A program made the position numbers and the translations under genes. A stretch of DNA of 64,000 nt from contig MOWL01000023.1 in NCBI GenBank assembly GCA_002110485.1, positions 1,550,001-1,614,000 on the forward strand, read 5' to 3'. The notes beneath the pieces were generated by a model. The model saw only the letters and a list, made by a program, of their open reading frames with translations, had not been told where the DNA came from and did no database searches. This stretch comes from Emergomyces orientalis (taxonomy: Eukaryota; Ascomycota; Eurotiomycetes; Onygenales; Ajellomycetaceae). Shown here piece by piece: positions 1 to 12,128 of this stretch (within the stretch, counting starts at the first letter, position 1; every line of letters starts with the position of its first letter).

Positions 1-618
1 CATAAATTCTGGCCGCGACGGCGCCATCATGGACAAATCGATGAAATAAAACATGACGCCTGCCGCAAAATAGAGATTAGACGGCGAGAGGGCGCGGGAG
101 ATCGACCGGATGGGTCCTGCGGTTGGCGTCGGCTGTCGAGGAGGTGGTAGCGGGATATCCATGGGCGGGCCTGCTGCTGCTACTGATACCATCATACCAG
201 AACCGGTTCCCTGCGCCTGATATTGAAACTCAGCAACCAGCTTTCTATAGCCGTTGAACGCCTTGGCGGCTTCGGTGTTTGGGGTGGTTTCTGTTTCCTT
301 GCCGGCCTCGTACAGGGGCTTTTCACTGCCCCTGGCAGCCTTGGGGGTGGCCCAGGTGTGGCCTATTAGCTCACCGGCCGGGTCATGTTCTTCTGTCGTA
401 GTGGGTTCGCGGAGGCTGAAGTTTATCACGAGCTGGTCGCCGTCGTTGAGCATGGCAAGGAAGAGCTGGTAGAGCAACGGTTGTGGGCCGCTGGGGCATA
501 TGAGTATGAATTCGTTGGCGAAGTCGATGGCGCCTGCGCGATCGGTGAATATGCGGCCATTGGCGTTTTCAATGGCGGCAAGGGCTGAGGTGCCCGGGGC
601 GAAGGACATCCGCTCCAT
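1..618 (-). CDS. Unrecognised fungal protein, 3' part cut by window edge
   Basis: An open frame of 206 codons runs from an ATG at 618 to the left edge without a stop, so the C-terminus lies outside the window. I do not recognise the family. The first 70 residues mix hydrophobic and charged residues like a folded domain. The middle is rich in Thr, Glu, Ala and Pro, with a Pro-rich stretch about 155-165. A hydrophobic stretch about residues 185-195 (LYFAAGVMFYFI) near the visible end could be a membrane segment. There is a second in-frame ATG three codons later (609). Composition and absence of stops support real coding sequence. I see no obvious intron, but one could lie in the low-complexity middle. 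Identity is unknown; confidence refers to its being a gene. Confidence 0.6.
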   Translation of the reverse strand, partial: MERMSFAPGTSALAAIENANGRIFTDRAGAIDFANEFILICPSGPQPLLYQLFLAMLNDGDQLVINFSLREPTTTEEHDPAGELIGHTWATPKAARGSEKPLYEAGKETETTPNTEAAKAFNGYRKLVAEFQYQAQGTGSGMMVSVAAAGPPMDIPLPPPRQPTPTAGPIRSISRALSPSNLYFAAGVMFYFIDLSMMAPSRPEFM

Positions 619-2405
619 GGATTTCGCCTTATGGGGTGGGCGTGTTGGGTGCTAGGTAGGGAGGATGGGGAGCGGAGCGGGTTTCTTATTGATAAGGGTA
701 GGAGTGAAGAGGCGTCATTGGTAATTGGAGGAAAAGTAATGGGGCAGACAGGTGGTTTTGTAGTGAAGGGGGAAGTTAGGGCAACAACGGAGAATGAGGG
801 AGAAAAATGAATTTGCTAATCATTTTGTTCTTTCTCCATCACAATAAAATGTCTTATCTGTCAGAAGAGAGAAAAGAAGAAGAAAAAAAAAGAAATGAAG
901 AGCCCGCTTGACAGTATCATCAAGGCCAAATAGAAATTCCTCGGACCTAGAGGGGTCCATGGCATTCGCTCACTCCTTATTCACAAGATGGACTATTAGT
1001 GTAACAAGGTATTTAACTCCCACATTCATGTATAGAGTATGCATGCCGGGTATAAGGTGCATGGTTCGGGGCCATCTCAAGGACAAGGTCCCGCGTCGGA
1101 TTTCCGGGCCAGCCATTGGTGTATTACTCTCGGTTCATCCGCAGGGAAACGAGGTTGTGGGTAGGGTTTGAAGCGGAGTGTATCAGTGGCCTGGAAGAGG
1201 GGGGTCGTACTAATTGCTAGATTGGCCATGCCTTGTAGATTATTGCTAGGCGATGGACCGACCCTTCGTGACCTGTTGGCCTAGGTATGGATCCAGCCCG
1301 CCCGGAGAAGGTCGGTTGGACATGTGTGGAGATTCGCCGGAGCCCCTAAGTCGAGTTTGTTCTTGAGTTTTGCCATTTCTCTTCTGTTTTCCTGGAGGCG
1401 GGGGGCGGGGGAGAGCTTATTATCCTCTTCCCAGGTAACTTGCCTGTGGCTGGCAGTTAATCTAGTCATCTGCTCTTTGCAGTTGTTGCGACGTTTGTTC
1501 CAAACGAAGCGCCATATTTAAAGCGGTCTAAACAAGCAAAGCCGTTAGTCACCTGGTCACCCAGCATTTAATCAGCCATCCATATTATCCAGATGTATGG
1601 TACATACGTACCTAGGTACTTTCCCATGGATGATGGGAGGGGGAAAACGAGCAAAGAAAAGCCCCAACAAACTAAAAGCAGAAGACAGCAGGGCTGGGGC
1701 TGTCATCGTGTGTATCAATGACGCTAAAACTGATCGGCCTCTCCGTTCGAATTTACACTACCCTGCTTTTTATTGGTTAATTCGGTGGGTAGTTCCTTGC
1801 ACTGCTCATTGAAAATAGCACGCATATGGATCGGCAAACAATGGCTTGTATGGAGCCAGAACCTTCTGAACAGGCATTGGCTGGTGATGAGTTTCAGTAT
1901 CCTGCTTCACATGTGTTGCTGAGAGTTCTCCGCATGCACTAGAGCATTGATGGCTCGGAACAATTGTAACTCTACTGTGGATCTGTACATATTTGGAAGC
2001 CATCAATGGGCATCCGTAACGGGGGTAAGTTAATGCTTGCAGCTAGTGTGTCAAGGTACCATGAAAGGGGATTTCTCGTGTTTTGAGAAGAGTATCAGAT
2101 ACTAGTATTTATTTCCTCCGAAGGCAGGGGGGAAGCTCCGGGGAGGGAGGAATCGAATCTTATTCAAATCGAATAAATAGTCCACCAGTAAGACAGCAGC
2201 ATTATCCACCGCTAAGCCCACCAGTTACATGCAAGAAAATGTCATCAAATCAAACAATACTATGCCGAACAAACGGGAAAAAAATAAGGATCCCTCCCTA
2301 TATAAAAATAACAAGTAAGAACCATCATTTACGGATAATGAACAAGCTTTCCGCCCCCTGTCTCTTTTGTTCCAGACTACCCATTTTTTCCTATTCGTCA
2401 TTTAA
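619..2405. other. Intergenic, upstream of partial gene and downstream of antiporter
   Basis: The first few hundred bases must hold the promoter of the partial minus-strand gene, and the right end the 3' UTR of the antiporter. Open frames here (for example 129 codons at 2083-2472 and 66 codons at 1806-2006) have no recognisable protein features. A perfect TACCTAGGTA palindrome lies at 1609-1618. Nothing else supported. Confidence 0.5.
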
Positions 2406-4650
2406 TTATAGCAACCCCCAGATACCCAACGGATCATCTCCACTTCCACCACGAATTTTATGCGCCTCCTGAAGCCTTTTCACCCTCTTCACCAAAGTCC
2501 CCACGCTCACGGGTCCAACAACTGTACACAACATGATCGCCCAAGTGATCACCAAATAGATATCTGAAACTGCTGCGGTATGTTTCCCGTCATTATTAAT
2601 TCCAGAAGATGAAGAAGAAGAAGAAGAGGAGGAGGAGGCCCCAGCCGGGGAGAAGACTCCACTGCTCTCTCCCAGTGATGAAATGAGGAATCCAATTTCG
2701 CCGCGGGCCACCATGGCCATGCCTAGGATAGATGCAGGATACAGAGACCGAGGCCGTGGCCATTTAGAGGGCGATGATTTGGCTACTGTGGGGTGTTGCT
2801 GCTGTTGCGCTTCTTGTTGTGGACGATGAGGCCCGGCTCTAGTGGCGTTTGTGATGGCGTTACTATCATTGTTCCCATTATCATGAATATGCTGCTCGTC
2901 GGCAACAGTAGTGTTCTTTTCATCTTCCTTCTGCAGCATCCGGAGGCACCGAAACTTGGATAACCACGGAGGAAAAGCAGAAGAAGAGCGGAGTCGTTTC
3001 GAAAGTGGCGGAATGGGAGGAATCCCGAAATCGAGCCGGACAAGCCAAAGGCCTGTCAATAATTTGCCCAAGATCATTAAGATCGTGTAGACTATGCCAC
3101 GCCAGATGATGGGGCCTTTGAACAGGTCTTTCATGGGAATTGCAAATCCAATTGACGCCTGTGATAGTGTTAGAAAAGATGTTCAGCGACGAAATTGAGG
3201 CCGAAGGGAGGAATGGGAGGAAGCTGACAAAAAAGAATGGTTTGAGTATTCTCTCCACGACAGGGGAATAGTATCTTTCGTAAATATCTAATCCGGTGAT
3301 TTGATTCATATGGCGGTCTGAGGAGTCACTCCCACGGTCCACCGTCTGCGTTGAAGCATTCTCACTGGGCTCACCTCCCGAAGACGCAACTTGGCAACCT
3401 TCACTATCAGCTTGTCCAGATGATGGTTGCTGGACACCTCCCTGAGCGCTGTCATGTCGGCTGGCGTACCCCTCATTTTCTCCGTCTTCGTTTCCGCCTG
3501 CCCCATATTCTCCCCCTTCCATATAGGAAGAAAGCCTCACGCAATCCCACCAACTAATAACTGCTCCAGCCAGATACGCCGCAAATAGTCCCGACGTCCC
3601 CGCGTAGACCGCCACAGTCACAAACCCAATCAGCACAGCCGTATGAACAATAAAGACAACATGACTATCCCCAATCCCCAGCATCCCCATACCCTTAATT
3701 TTCCCCATCAATTCTTCCCTCTCGTTGCCCTTCCCCATTTCCCTTCCCCGAAATCTACCCTGCAGCCAACCCACCCCCCAACAGCCCCCGACAACAACCA
3801 CAACAGCCCCCACAGAAACAACAACAGGCCTAATCACACGAACTGCATCAATATCACCCCCACCTCCCTTAGCCCCTCCCCCACCCCCAAGATCAGCAAT
3901 AACCTTAACAAGCACCAATCCAACAACATCATCCATCATAGCCGCGCAGGACAACACCGTGCCCAACCGCGTCCTCACCAGCCCACTGGTATTCAGCACT
4001 GTGAACGTCGTGCCTAAGCTGGTGGAACAGAGTGCCGCGCCAGCCGCAAAGGCTTGGAGCGACGTTGCTGACGGGAGTAGAGCAGGGAGGACTGCGAAGG
4101 AGAGGGCCATGGGGAGGGCGATGCCGGTTAGGGCGACGGCTGTGGAGAGGGGGAAATTTGCGAGGAGGGAGGGTGGGGAGGTGGAGAGACCGCCTGGTAT
4201 GGGTGAGATGGGTTGCGGGTTTTTGTTAGCCGGTTGGAACGGAGACAGATTCTAGGGGTTTATCTCAAGGGTGCGTGGTATATATTATATAGATATATAG
4301 ATATATATATTTATTCAATAATATACGCCTCTCTTCTCCATTATCACTACTATCACCAAATACGGCGCTCCAATATATAATGTCCTGTACATACCCTCAT
4401 AAACAACCAAAACTAATCCAACATACCCCAACGTCCCCACGACCTCCTGCGTCTTGACATCAAGCAATTGAGCGCCAGGCAGACCCCAAGTGACACCAAT
4501 GAAGAGCTGACCCAGCAGACCGCAGTATATGGAATGGTCGAGGAGGTGATTCACGACGTTGAGGAGGAGGAAAAAGGAGGACTGGGTGACGAGGGTGAGG
4601 ATGGGAGGTTCGTGGTAAGGAAGCGCGGTTTGGGCAGTTGTGGTTGACAT
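2406..4650 (-). CDS. Na+(K+)/H+ antiporter, CPA2-type membrane exchanger
   Basis: Predicted 657-residue monovalent cation/proton antiporter of the Na_H_Exchanger family, acting in a cell or organelle membrane. Exons are 4650-4395, 4193-3229 and 3158-2406; introns of 201 and 70 nt keep the frame (GTATGT...CAG and GTCAGC...CAG). ATG 4650 is the first ATG; the frame is open further upstream only through a GTG. Visible features are an N-terminal hydrophobic half (helices ending GLVLVVYEGG across the first splice), the paired acidic motif MMDDVVGL (Asp173/174) expected in the ion-binding helix, and ARGEIGFLI near 560, a hallmark of CPA2 antiporters. Two hydrophilic low-complexity loops, one Gly/Ser/Glu-rich and one Gln/Asn/Ser-rich, interrupt the helices. 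A poly-Ser run near the C-terminus is encoded by a trinucleotide tract. Transported ion and location cannot be read from sequence. Confidence 0.88.
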
Positions 4651-6007
4651 TGGGAACCTTGCCACCCCCCCCCCCCCAAAATGGATTTACTTATGATGGC
4701 GTCAGGGGTATATAGGTGTTATGATATATATATTTTGTATAGCCCATGTTTGGTAGTTGGATTATGCTGTTAAGGGTTCGACAGTAAGTGGTATCTGAAG
4801 TTTGTTGGCGTATATAAAATGTTTGATCTTGGCAAGAGGTGCAGGTTAACTACGTCATGGGACATATCACTACGAAACCACGATATTTAACTACAAGAAA
4901 AAAACAACAATGATAATTGCTTCAAAAAGGAAAGGAAAAAATACGGGTTAATTGTAATCCCAAATAAACGCAACGTCGTAAAAATCCAGCGAAAGTAACA
5001 ATCAACCACCCTCGCAATACATTCCCAATTGCTACCCCGCTCCGCCTCTGCTGACCCCATTTAACAACTTTCAATAAGAAATATCACAAATAGCGATAGT
5101 TAGTATATGGATGCATACATCCGGAAATTCCTGGAATGGACGAATAATATACACACCGAGTCGAAAACTGAAATCCCACCAAAGTTCCCATAAGTTTTCG
5201 AAAAATAAGAGGGGCAATGCGTGCTGCATTCAGGGAACGAAGCCATGTCACTCTCCACCTGAGCTGCCACCTTTTTACATCAAAAGGAGCAGGCAAAACT
5301 TGTACCCATCATTTTCTTGGATTTTGGGTATCCGTCCTCAAGAAAATGTCTCGTTCTGCCTTGGCCTGTCTGTCTCTAACACAGTTACGAATTTTCAAGG
5401 CAAGAGATAATAATAACTAAAAAAAACCGAGAGAGAAAGAGAGGGAACACGAAAACTAAAAACGGGTGAGAGATATAATTGTTGCCCACATGCATATATA
5501 TTATATACATAATATACATAGCTATCTGCTAGTAAGTAAGTTATGTGCATATATCAGAGAGAGGCGCACCCTGATGCAGCCTGTTGGGCAAGTGTGGCGC
5601 GGCCGCATGTAGGAGAGCATGAAGGAGCGAGCTAGTCCTCGACGTATCAAAGCTCCAAGTATCATGTGTGAAGGTTAAATATGTTTGAGCGGGGAGCACT
5701 AATTAAATATTACGCCAGAAGCAAAGAAACACAACAAAGCAAAATGTCCAAAGGAAAAGAAAAGGGAGAACAAAACCCACCCCCAATAGTCGTAACGTGT
5801 CATCAAAACTGGTAAAAATAAAACAAAACAAAAGAAAAGAAAAGACAAAAAGGCCGCCCCGTGTTCTTATCTATCAAGATTTGTTGGTCTCTCTAGATGT
5901 CCGTGACACAAAAGAAACCTAAAAGGACAGATGGAGAAAAAAAAGCAAGAAAAATATCACATCCCTTCCACCCATGGTGGGGGTGGCTGCCGTGTTTATT
6001 AGAGTCA
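4651..6007. other. Intergenic: antiporter promoter and USP-gene 3' region
   Basis: Contains the minus-strand promoter of the antiporter and the downstream region of the universal-stress gene. A run of 13 C (4665-4677; G13 in the antiporter transcript sense) lies 15 nt before the antiporter ATG. AT-rich TATA-like sequence lies at about 5500-5520. No gene seen. Confidence 0.5.
4665..4677 (-). repeat. Homopolymer G13 in antiporter 5' leader
   Basis: Thirteen C on the plus strand, that is G13 in the sense of the antiporter mRNA, ending 15 nt upstream of the start codon. Such tracts are length-unstable and could affect initiation if transcribed. Confidence 0.8.
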
Positions 6008-7989
6008 TTAGTGAGGCTCGTCAACATTGGGCGTAAATTCTCTGACGGTGACATTAGTAATGGGAATGAGGGGTGTTTTCGGCGATTGTGATGTCGTTGC
6101 CGCATCTTCAGAACTGCGCTGTCGTCTGCTCTCGGGAGCGGTCGAAGCTTGTACATGTTCAGGAGCTTCATCGTCGTTGCCATTACCATTTTCAACATCT
6201 TGTGCTCGGTCTTCGTTGTCTTCATCATCAGTGATGGCGGGGCTTTCCATCTTTCGATTTTTCAAAACGGAAGAAAAGTCAGGAGCTGTGGATTCCGAAT
6301 TAGGAATGCTTGAACTGCGCCTATCCTCACTCATATCATCATAATCGTTGTCGTCTGTACTTTTGGTAGATGCGGTGTCTCTGGAAAAGGATAACCGTGG
6401 GTCGCGACTTGTATGGACGTCCTCAAGACTTCCTCCCATGGGCCGTATCCCAATCGCCTGAGCCACCGCAGCTTCCTCTTCGGGTAACTTTGTGGCGATG
6501 CTATCAGTGCTTCGTGATTTTTCGAATACCCGGCCGCTCTTCATGTCATTCAATCGAAGAAGATGGTTGTATCGCTGTCGTAACGGATTCGCAAGGCGTT
6601 TCTGTTTCTTTTTCGCGCGCTTCGTGGAGGGGCGGACGACAATGACAGGGATGGGTGATTGCTGGAGACAGTATTTAGACACCGAGCCGGGAAGAAGGCC
6701 TTGCATACCACCAAGGCTGCGTCCGCGTGTTCCGACAATAAGCACCGCTGGCTCATAGATTTGGATCTTAAATATAGTATAGGGTTAGAAATGGATATAG
6801 AAAAAATCACTGGGGAACATATGGCAGTCGTACCATTCGTTGTATGATTTCCTGTACTTTCCCCACGGCGAGTTCCATCACCAAGCTGATCGCTTTCTCA
6901 TCGTGGCTATTTTTTGCAATGACTTGATCAAGCAGTTTCTGGGCCTCTTGCCTGTACCTCCTTTCCTCCACGCTTGCGTCACTGGCGATCTTTGAATCCT
7001 TCTCAACGACTCGTAAGCAGACAATTTCATCTCCATCGTCGACGAGTTCGTCGATCAACCACTCGAGTGCGAAATCGGAATAATCATTTTGATCAGTACC
7101 ACAGAGGAAAGTCCGGCTGCGCCGCGTGGGATGGTAGTCTTTGTGTTTGTAATTCAGTGTTAATGAGAAGTCAGTGGCGTCACGGTTGTCAAAGGTGTCG
7201 AATGAGACCCCGCGATTATAGGCACTGGCATCGTGAGAAGATGTTAGCGTATTGTCAGGATGATATTCATCATGGCTGTCGGAGTGGGATGGATGCATAT
7301 TGCAAGTATTATTTCGTGATTGTAAATGGTGAAGTGGAAAATTGACTGGCCGCTCTCTGCAGCCGCTTTGGGGGTTTGTGACTCGAGATCCTGGCATCTG
7401 AACCTGGAGCGAACCAGACAAGAGAGAGGCGCAGTCATGTCCTTGATTTGCAAGAGTGGGGCACGCTAGACACATAAGCGAATTATGGTGCGCGGGGTGA
7501 AGCTTAAAACGCGAGGGTGTTGGCGGGAGAATCACAAGCCAAAACACTCTTCAAGAAATTTGGGGGTCGAACTCATCCAGCCACACGTCACAAGCCACAG
7601 CGAGCAATTATAGAGCAGGGAACGTCATTAAAGGCAATGCGGGGGAAACGGAAATAATGATGATGAACGATGAATGATGAACAAAAGCCGAAGCTAGGAA
7701 AGAGACGAAAAACTAACCTTGGTGGGGGAGGGGATGGAATTCTGTTGAGACTGCGGTGAGTCAAAGTTCTTCTTGTGCTATCAGTCCGCTTCTGTGATAA
7801 TTCAGCAGCGGATGCCGCAACATTGAACCGGATCGATCGTCGACGTGGTGGAACGTCGTTCGGCATGGCAGTCGAGCCGCCCAAAGTGGAGACACTCGCA
7901 TCATCTCTGTGTGAAGGTGCGGTACCATCAGATCCCAACGCGGACGAACTGGTGTCAGGCGAAGTGTCTGTAGATGTCGACTCGCACAT
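6008..7989 (-). CDS. Universal stress protein (UspA) domain protein, fungal type
   Basis: Predicted 473-residue protein with one UspA fold in the middle. Exons are 7989-7718, 7224-6834 and 6766-6008, with GTTAGT...CAG and GTACGA...AAG introns of 493 and 67 nt. A consensus GCTAAC branch site precedes the first acceptor. The N-terminus (about 1-90) is Ser/Thr/Pro-rich with a basic RRRSIRF motif. The domain begins near RTFLCGTDQNDYSDFALEWL and ends with VGTRGRSLGG, LPGSVSKYCL and PIPVIVVRP, the C-terminal nucleotide-binding segment of UspA proteins. A basic KKKQKR patch and a long acidic, Ser-rich, presumably disordered tail follow. The family responds to stress and often binds ATP; its role in fungi is poorly known. 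The start is the ATG giving the compact Ser/Thr-rich N-terminus. The first intron is unusually long for this window. Confidence 0.87.
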
Positions 7990-10900
7990 TTGAATCTGAG
8001 TATCACAATCCAAAAAACGGTTTTTACAACCCGTAAAGGGATAGATGTAGCCACGGGAGGTGTGAATCGGGGTGTTCAATGATGATATCAGGACAGAGTG
8101 AGAAAATAGATAAACCCAAAAAAAGTAGAAAGAATCTTTAAGAAGTCCCAAACTCCGCTTCCCAACGCTGTTGAAAAGGTTTCCTTTTTCTTGTGACGGA
8201 TTTTCCGACAAGAGATATATCTCAGCAGCAGAGATATTTATACTCGATTTTTACGTAGAATGAACTCCGGCGGTCAAGGGTTGATAAGTAGAGCTAATAC
8301 AGATATATATGTCTAAGAAATGTGTCAGCTCAACAGGCCGGTGGAGCTCAAAAGTAGCCAAAACGGGGTATTCTCGAGCACAATCCAGACAAGTCCTTGT
8401 AACTAGCAAGGCCATTTGCGTAAACATACCCGTAGCACCGATAGAGGCAAGAAGCAAAGAGAAAGCTGGCTTTATATACTCACGGCTCACAAGGATAGTT
8501 TTCCGTCTCTGATATTTTGTAGGGTATGACTGGGATGGCGATAAAGCTGTTGGAAGAAAGGGAGGAAGTGGAGAAATCAAGATCAAGCCACGCAAGACAG
8601 TTGGGTGTCAGGCACCATGAAGCTCCTTCAAGACTTGGAGCAGGATGAGGGAGGGACAGGCTGTCATTGTTCAGAGGAAGTACCGAAGATATTGGGGCCT
8701 AGTTTGTGTATCTATTCACTGTGTGGCAGACGGGTTGTACTAAGGATGGAGCTCATTCAAAAACAAAAAAAAAAAAAAAAAAAAAAAAAAACAAGATGGT
8801 AAAGGCGAGAGGAGGAGAGGAGGGCAGCGTTGTAAGGCGGAGGAAGAAGGAATAAGAAAGAGGGAGGTGGGAATGGGAATGTATCAGGTCACTTTGAGGA
8901 GGAGGCCGGGATCAAGAGGAGGGCATCGTAACTCTCCAACTGACGCTGTTAGTGTGTGTTGTAGAGGGGGGAAATGGTAGCTGCAAAGACATGGGGATGA
9001 ATGGAGATGGTGTGAATGAAGGTGAAGACAAAGAAATATAGAAGATAAGAAGATGGCGGATGGAGGATGTTGAGGCTGAACGCTGGGGACAGACGGCGGG
9101 GAGGGTACAGACGCAAAAACAAAGCCAGCCACTGTAGCCAAGACCAGGGTTTCTCAGTCCTATATCCCCATTCATATCCATGACATCGCTTTTCTTTCCC
9201 AAATGCCCCTTCTTACTGTCCTACCTAGTCCTCTTTAGGCATAGCCCTACCCATCCAAGTCACAAAAACGTGTCCGGACTAAAGCTGTTCCTTTCCCTGG
9301 CGCCTTCCCAGCGTTTAGCCTTCCCGCGTTTTGTCAGCCGCCAAGCTGGCCCTAGCTATCGGTCTATCTTCTTGCAGACCTCGCAGTCAACTCCAATGAA
9401 CGAAGACAACAAACAGAAGGGCCATTGCCATCCACTAATTCCGCCACAGGGGCCCGGGAGAGGACGAGGAAACAGGGACAGGGACAGGAATATCTAATAA
9501 TCAGAAATACCCCCAGCACGACCCTGGAGGCCAGCCAGGAAACGGATATAGAATCCCATACAGAGAGAGCATTATCATATTTAGTAGCGGGCTATACGGA
9601 GTACCTTAGTACTACATGTACTGTACCTACAGCCAAATGATTGCCCATTATTATTCTCCCCCTTTCAATTTGCAGCCGACAGACACCTGCCCCAATCCCA
9701 CTTCTCCAGGCGAACGGATGGCTGAATGCAATTCCCTCGCAACCAAAAACCCGCAGGTCCTGCATGCCCACACCGCCTCTCGAAGGGCTGTTTCCAATTT
9801 CTTAGCGGCAAGTAAAATAGAAAAGGAGAGCATAAGCGGAAACAAAAAACAAAAAAACGCACAACAAAATTAGATGCACCCAGGCACTCATCCCATCCAG
9901 GTTGGCAGTTTTCCAGTCCTTTTTTAACTCGGTGGCTTTTCAATGCGGCTGCGTCTTTAGCTCCCTGAAACACCCCCTCAACAGCAAACTCAAACAACCA
10001 AACTTTAAAAACAGTTATATAATTATCGAAAGGCGAGTCTCTGGCGATATCTCGGTGATTGAAAAGAAAAAAAACAAAAACAAAAACAAGAAAAATAAAG
10101 GGCAAAATATCTGCTTCAAATCGACTGTATCTAATATACTTGTACTGTACGTACAACATGCATGGGGATGTCTTGACGTAAACCATTTTTTAACCAGCAA
10201 AAATATGCATCCATGGACACCACACACACACGCCAAGCGCCAGGCAAGAAGGGGCACGCACCCATAAGACATACCTTCCCCTAGGTACCGATAGCAGGAA
10301 GGTGCTTAACTGGGGTAGAACTCCCATTCATCAAAGTTCCATAACCATCTTTGCACCCACCGATCAACAGCGAAAACCGCTCGCTTATGATGTATGTATA
10401 CAATGCCCTCGGATATCCAGACCAGAAACCATCCAATATATTGTATTTAAAATAAAATGAAAAAATGTACAAAAAAAAAAAAAAAAAACCCCTAAGGGGC
10501 AGCCAAAGCAGCTCCGCTCTGTAACATTATTCGCCTTCCGCGGAAATCAAGCTCGTTAGGGTAGGGTGGGGTGGGGTGGATGACGCACCGCCGCATGCCT
10601 TTAGCGGCTGGTACTGTACATAACTACCTACCAAGGTAGGTAAATACCTAGGTACGCAGAAGCATTACCTCACTCACGTTCCCTCCTGAGTTTCTCGTCC
10701 TTGTTTCCTTTTCTCGTTTCTCGATAATAGCCCGGGCTGAGCTGATCAGATGGTGGAGGGAGGGAACAAACGCAAGCAATGCAAGCGGTCTAGACGTTCC
10801 CCACAAAAAAGGAAAAAGGAAAAAGGATTGTCGGTGTCAGCAGGGGAACAGCAAATGGAGGGCGGGGGATGAGGGGATTGAGAGAAACGCAAAGCAGGCT

Positions 10901-12128
10901 GTTTTAAATAATTGAATTGAAATGAATTGAGCAGGTAATAATATTCTAATGCGGTCTATATTGCTGTATTTACTGGTGGGTGCGTTTAAGTTAGTTAGAA
11001 TATCTCACCAATCGAGTTTAAATTATTCTGAGAGCCGATACTAGTACCTTGGTAGTAAACCCCCAGCTTCACTCACCTCCCTTCATCTCGATGGTTTCTC
11101 AAAGCGGGTTCCTACAGCCCAGAGAGCTCTGGCTATCCAAATAAAGGGACGTTGGCAGGGAGGAGCTCCCCCAACCAGGGGTGTGTTGCTGGTAAGCTTG
11201 ATGCCAACACAGGTGGGCGGTGATGATTCATTGTTTAGAACTCCATGTCCAGCCATTCCTATGTACGATTTTCACTTCTTCCAAACAAGGTAATTCAAAA
11301 GATTATCACATGTTGTAGATTAGAAAGGACGATTTCTTGTAAATTCATACATAATTCTTTGATATTGATATTGATTTCCATTTCCCAAGCCTAGGTAACC
11401 TATCCAATTGTGGATATAGATATGTAATAATGTATGTGGGGGGAAAAAAAGGAGTAGTAGTAAATAATATCCCGATTAGATAAAAAAGGGCCAATAGTTA
11501 TATATAGAAAAAGAGCCAGTTCTCAACCAATACAATCCCAAATCCAACAAAACCAATCACTCGAAAACGAACCCCATCCTTTCCGCCTCCTTTCAACCAT
11601 CGACCGGATTCAAACCAGTGGGATGGGGAGCGCGGGAAACAGGGAACCATAGAGGGAGAGGGAGAGATGTGGAATGCATGGGAGAATCTGTGCTTTTGCC
11701 TAATACATATAGATAGGGGGTGGAAATGGGTGTATTTGGAAAATAAATTGTGGGGATTCTGCGGATAAGAGTAGCGGAAGAGGAGAGTGTTTGTTTTTTT
11801 GTTTAGCGTCGGCAAAGGGGGAAAGAGAGGGGAGGACAGATGGGGTGATGATGATGATGGTGTGAAAAAAAAATAATAAAGATGTGAAACGCCACCTAGT
11901 AAATGGTTAAACTTTTTATATATAAGAAAAACAAAAATCTGCCCCGTCCCATTTCGTCGTCGCCGGCTTGCTTGATGTATTGTGTAAAAACAATGTGATG
12001 CAAATATATGTAAATGCTCTAATAAAAGTAAAAGAAACCAAATCGTCGCTCAGAATCAGAATCAGTCAGATGATAAAAAGAAAAATCATTAGTCGTAAAA
12101 AACGGCAACGAAGAAGTTTCTAAATTTT
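7990..12128. other. 4.1-kb intergenic region, no supported gene
   Basis: Both flanking genes are on the minus strand, so this holds the USP promoter (right of 7990) and the 3' region of the Ecm13-like gene (left of 12129). Contents: an A27 run (8765-8791), an A18 run (10471-10488), TACGGAGTA at 9595, GTACTGTAC at 9618, 10142 and 10611, and TACCTAGGTA at 10645 beside an inverted repeat with arms TACCTACC/GGTAGGTA. Open frames are short, overlapping and low-complexity; I reject them. Confidence 0.5.
8765..8791. repeat. Poly-A tract (A27)
   Basis: Uninterrupted run of about 27 A in intergenic sequence. The same class of tract recurs at 10471-10488, 16050-16071, 45493-45510 and 47650-47674, and as T at 16897-16917, 59380-59400 and 59959-59981. 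I see no flanking target-site duplication that would make it a retroposon tail. Confidence 0.7.

Noticed and set aside
3643..4255. Pro/Thr/Asn-rich frames opposite the antiporter
   Set aside because: Antisense shadows of antiporter exon 2; low complexity.
4651..4665. Five-codon N-terminal extension of the antiporter
   Set aside because: Begins with GTG; ATG at 4650 is the first valid start.
8765..8791. Poly-A run as tail of a retroposed gene or LINE
   Set aside because: No coding remnant upstream and no target-site duplication visible; similar runs are scattered throughout.
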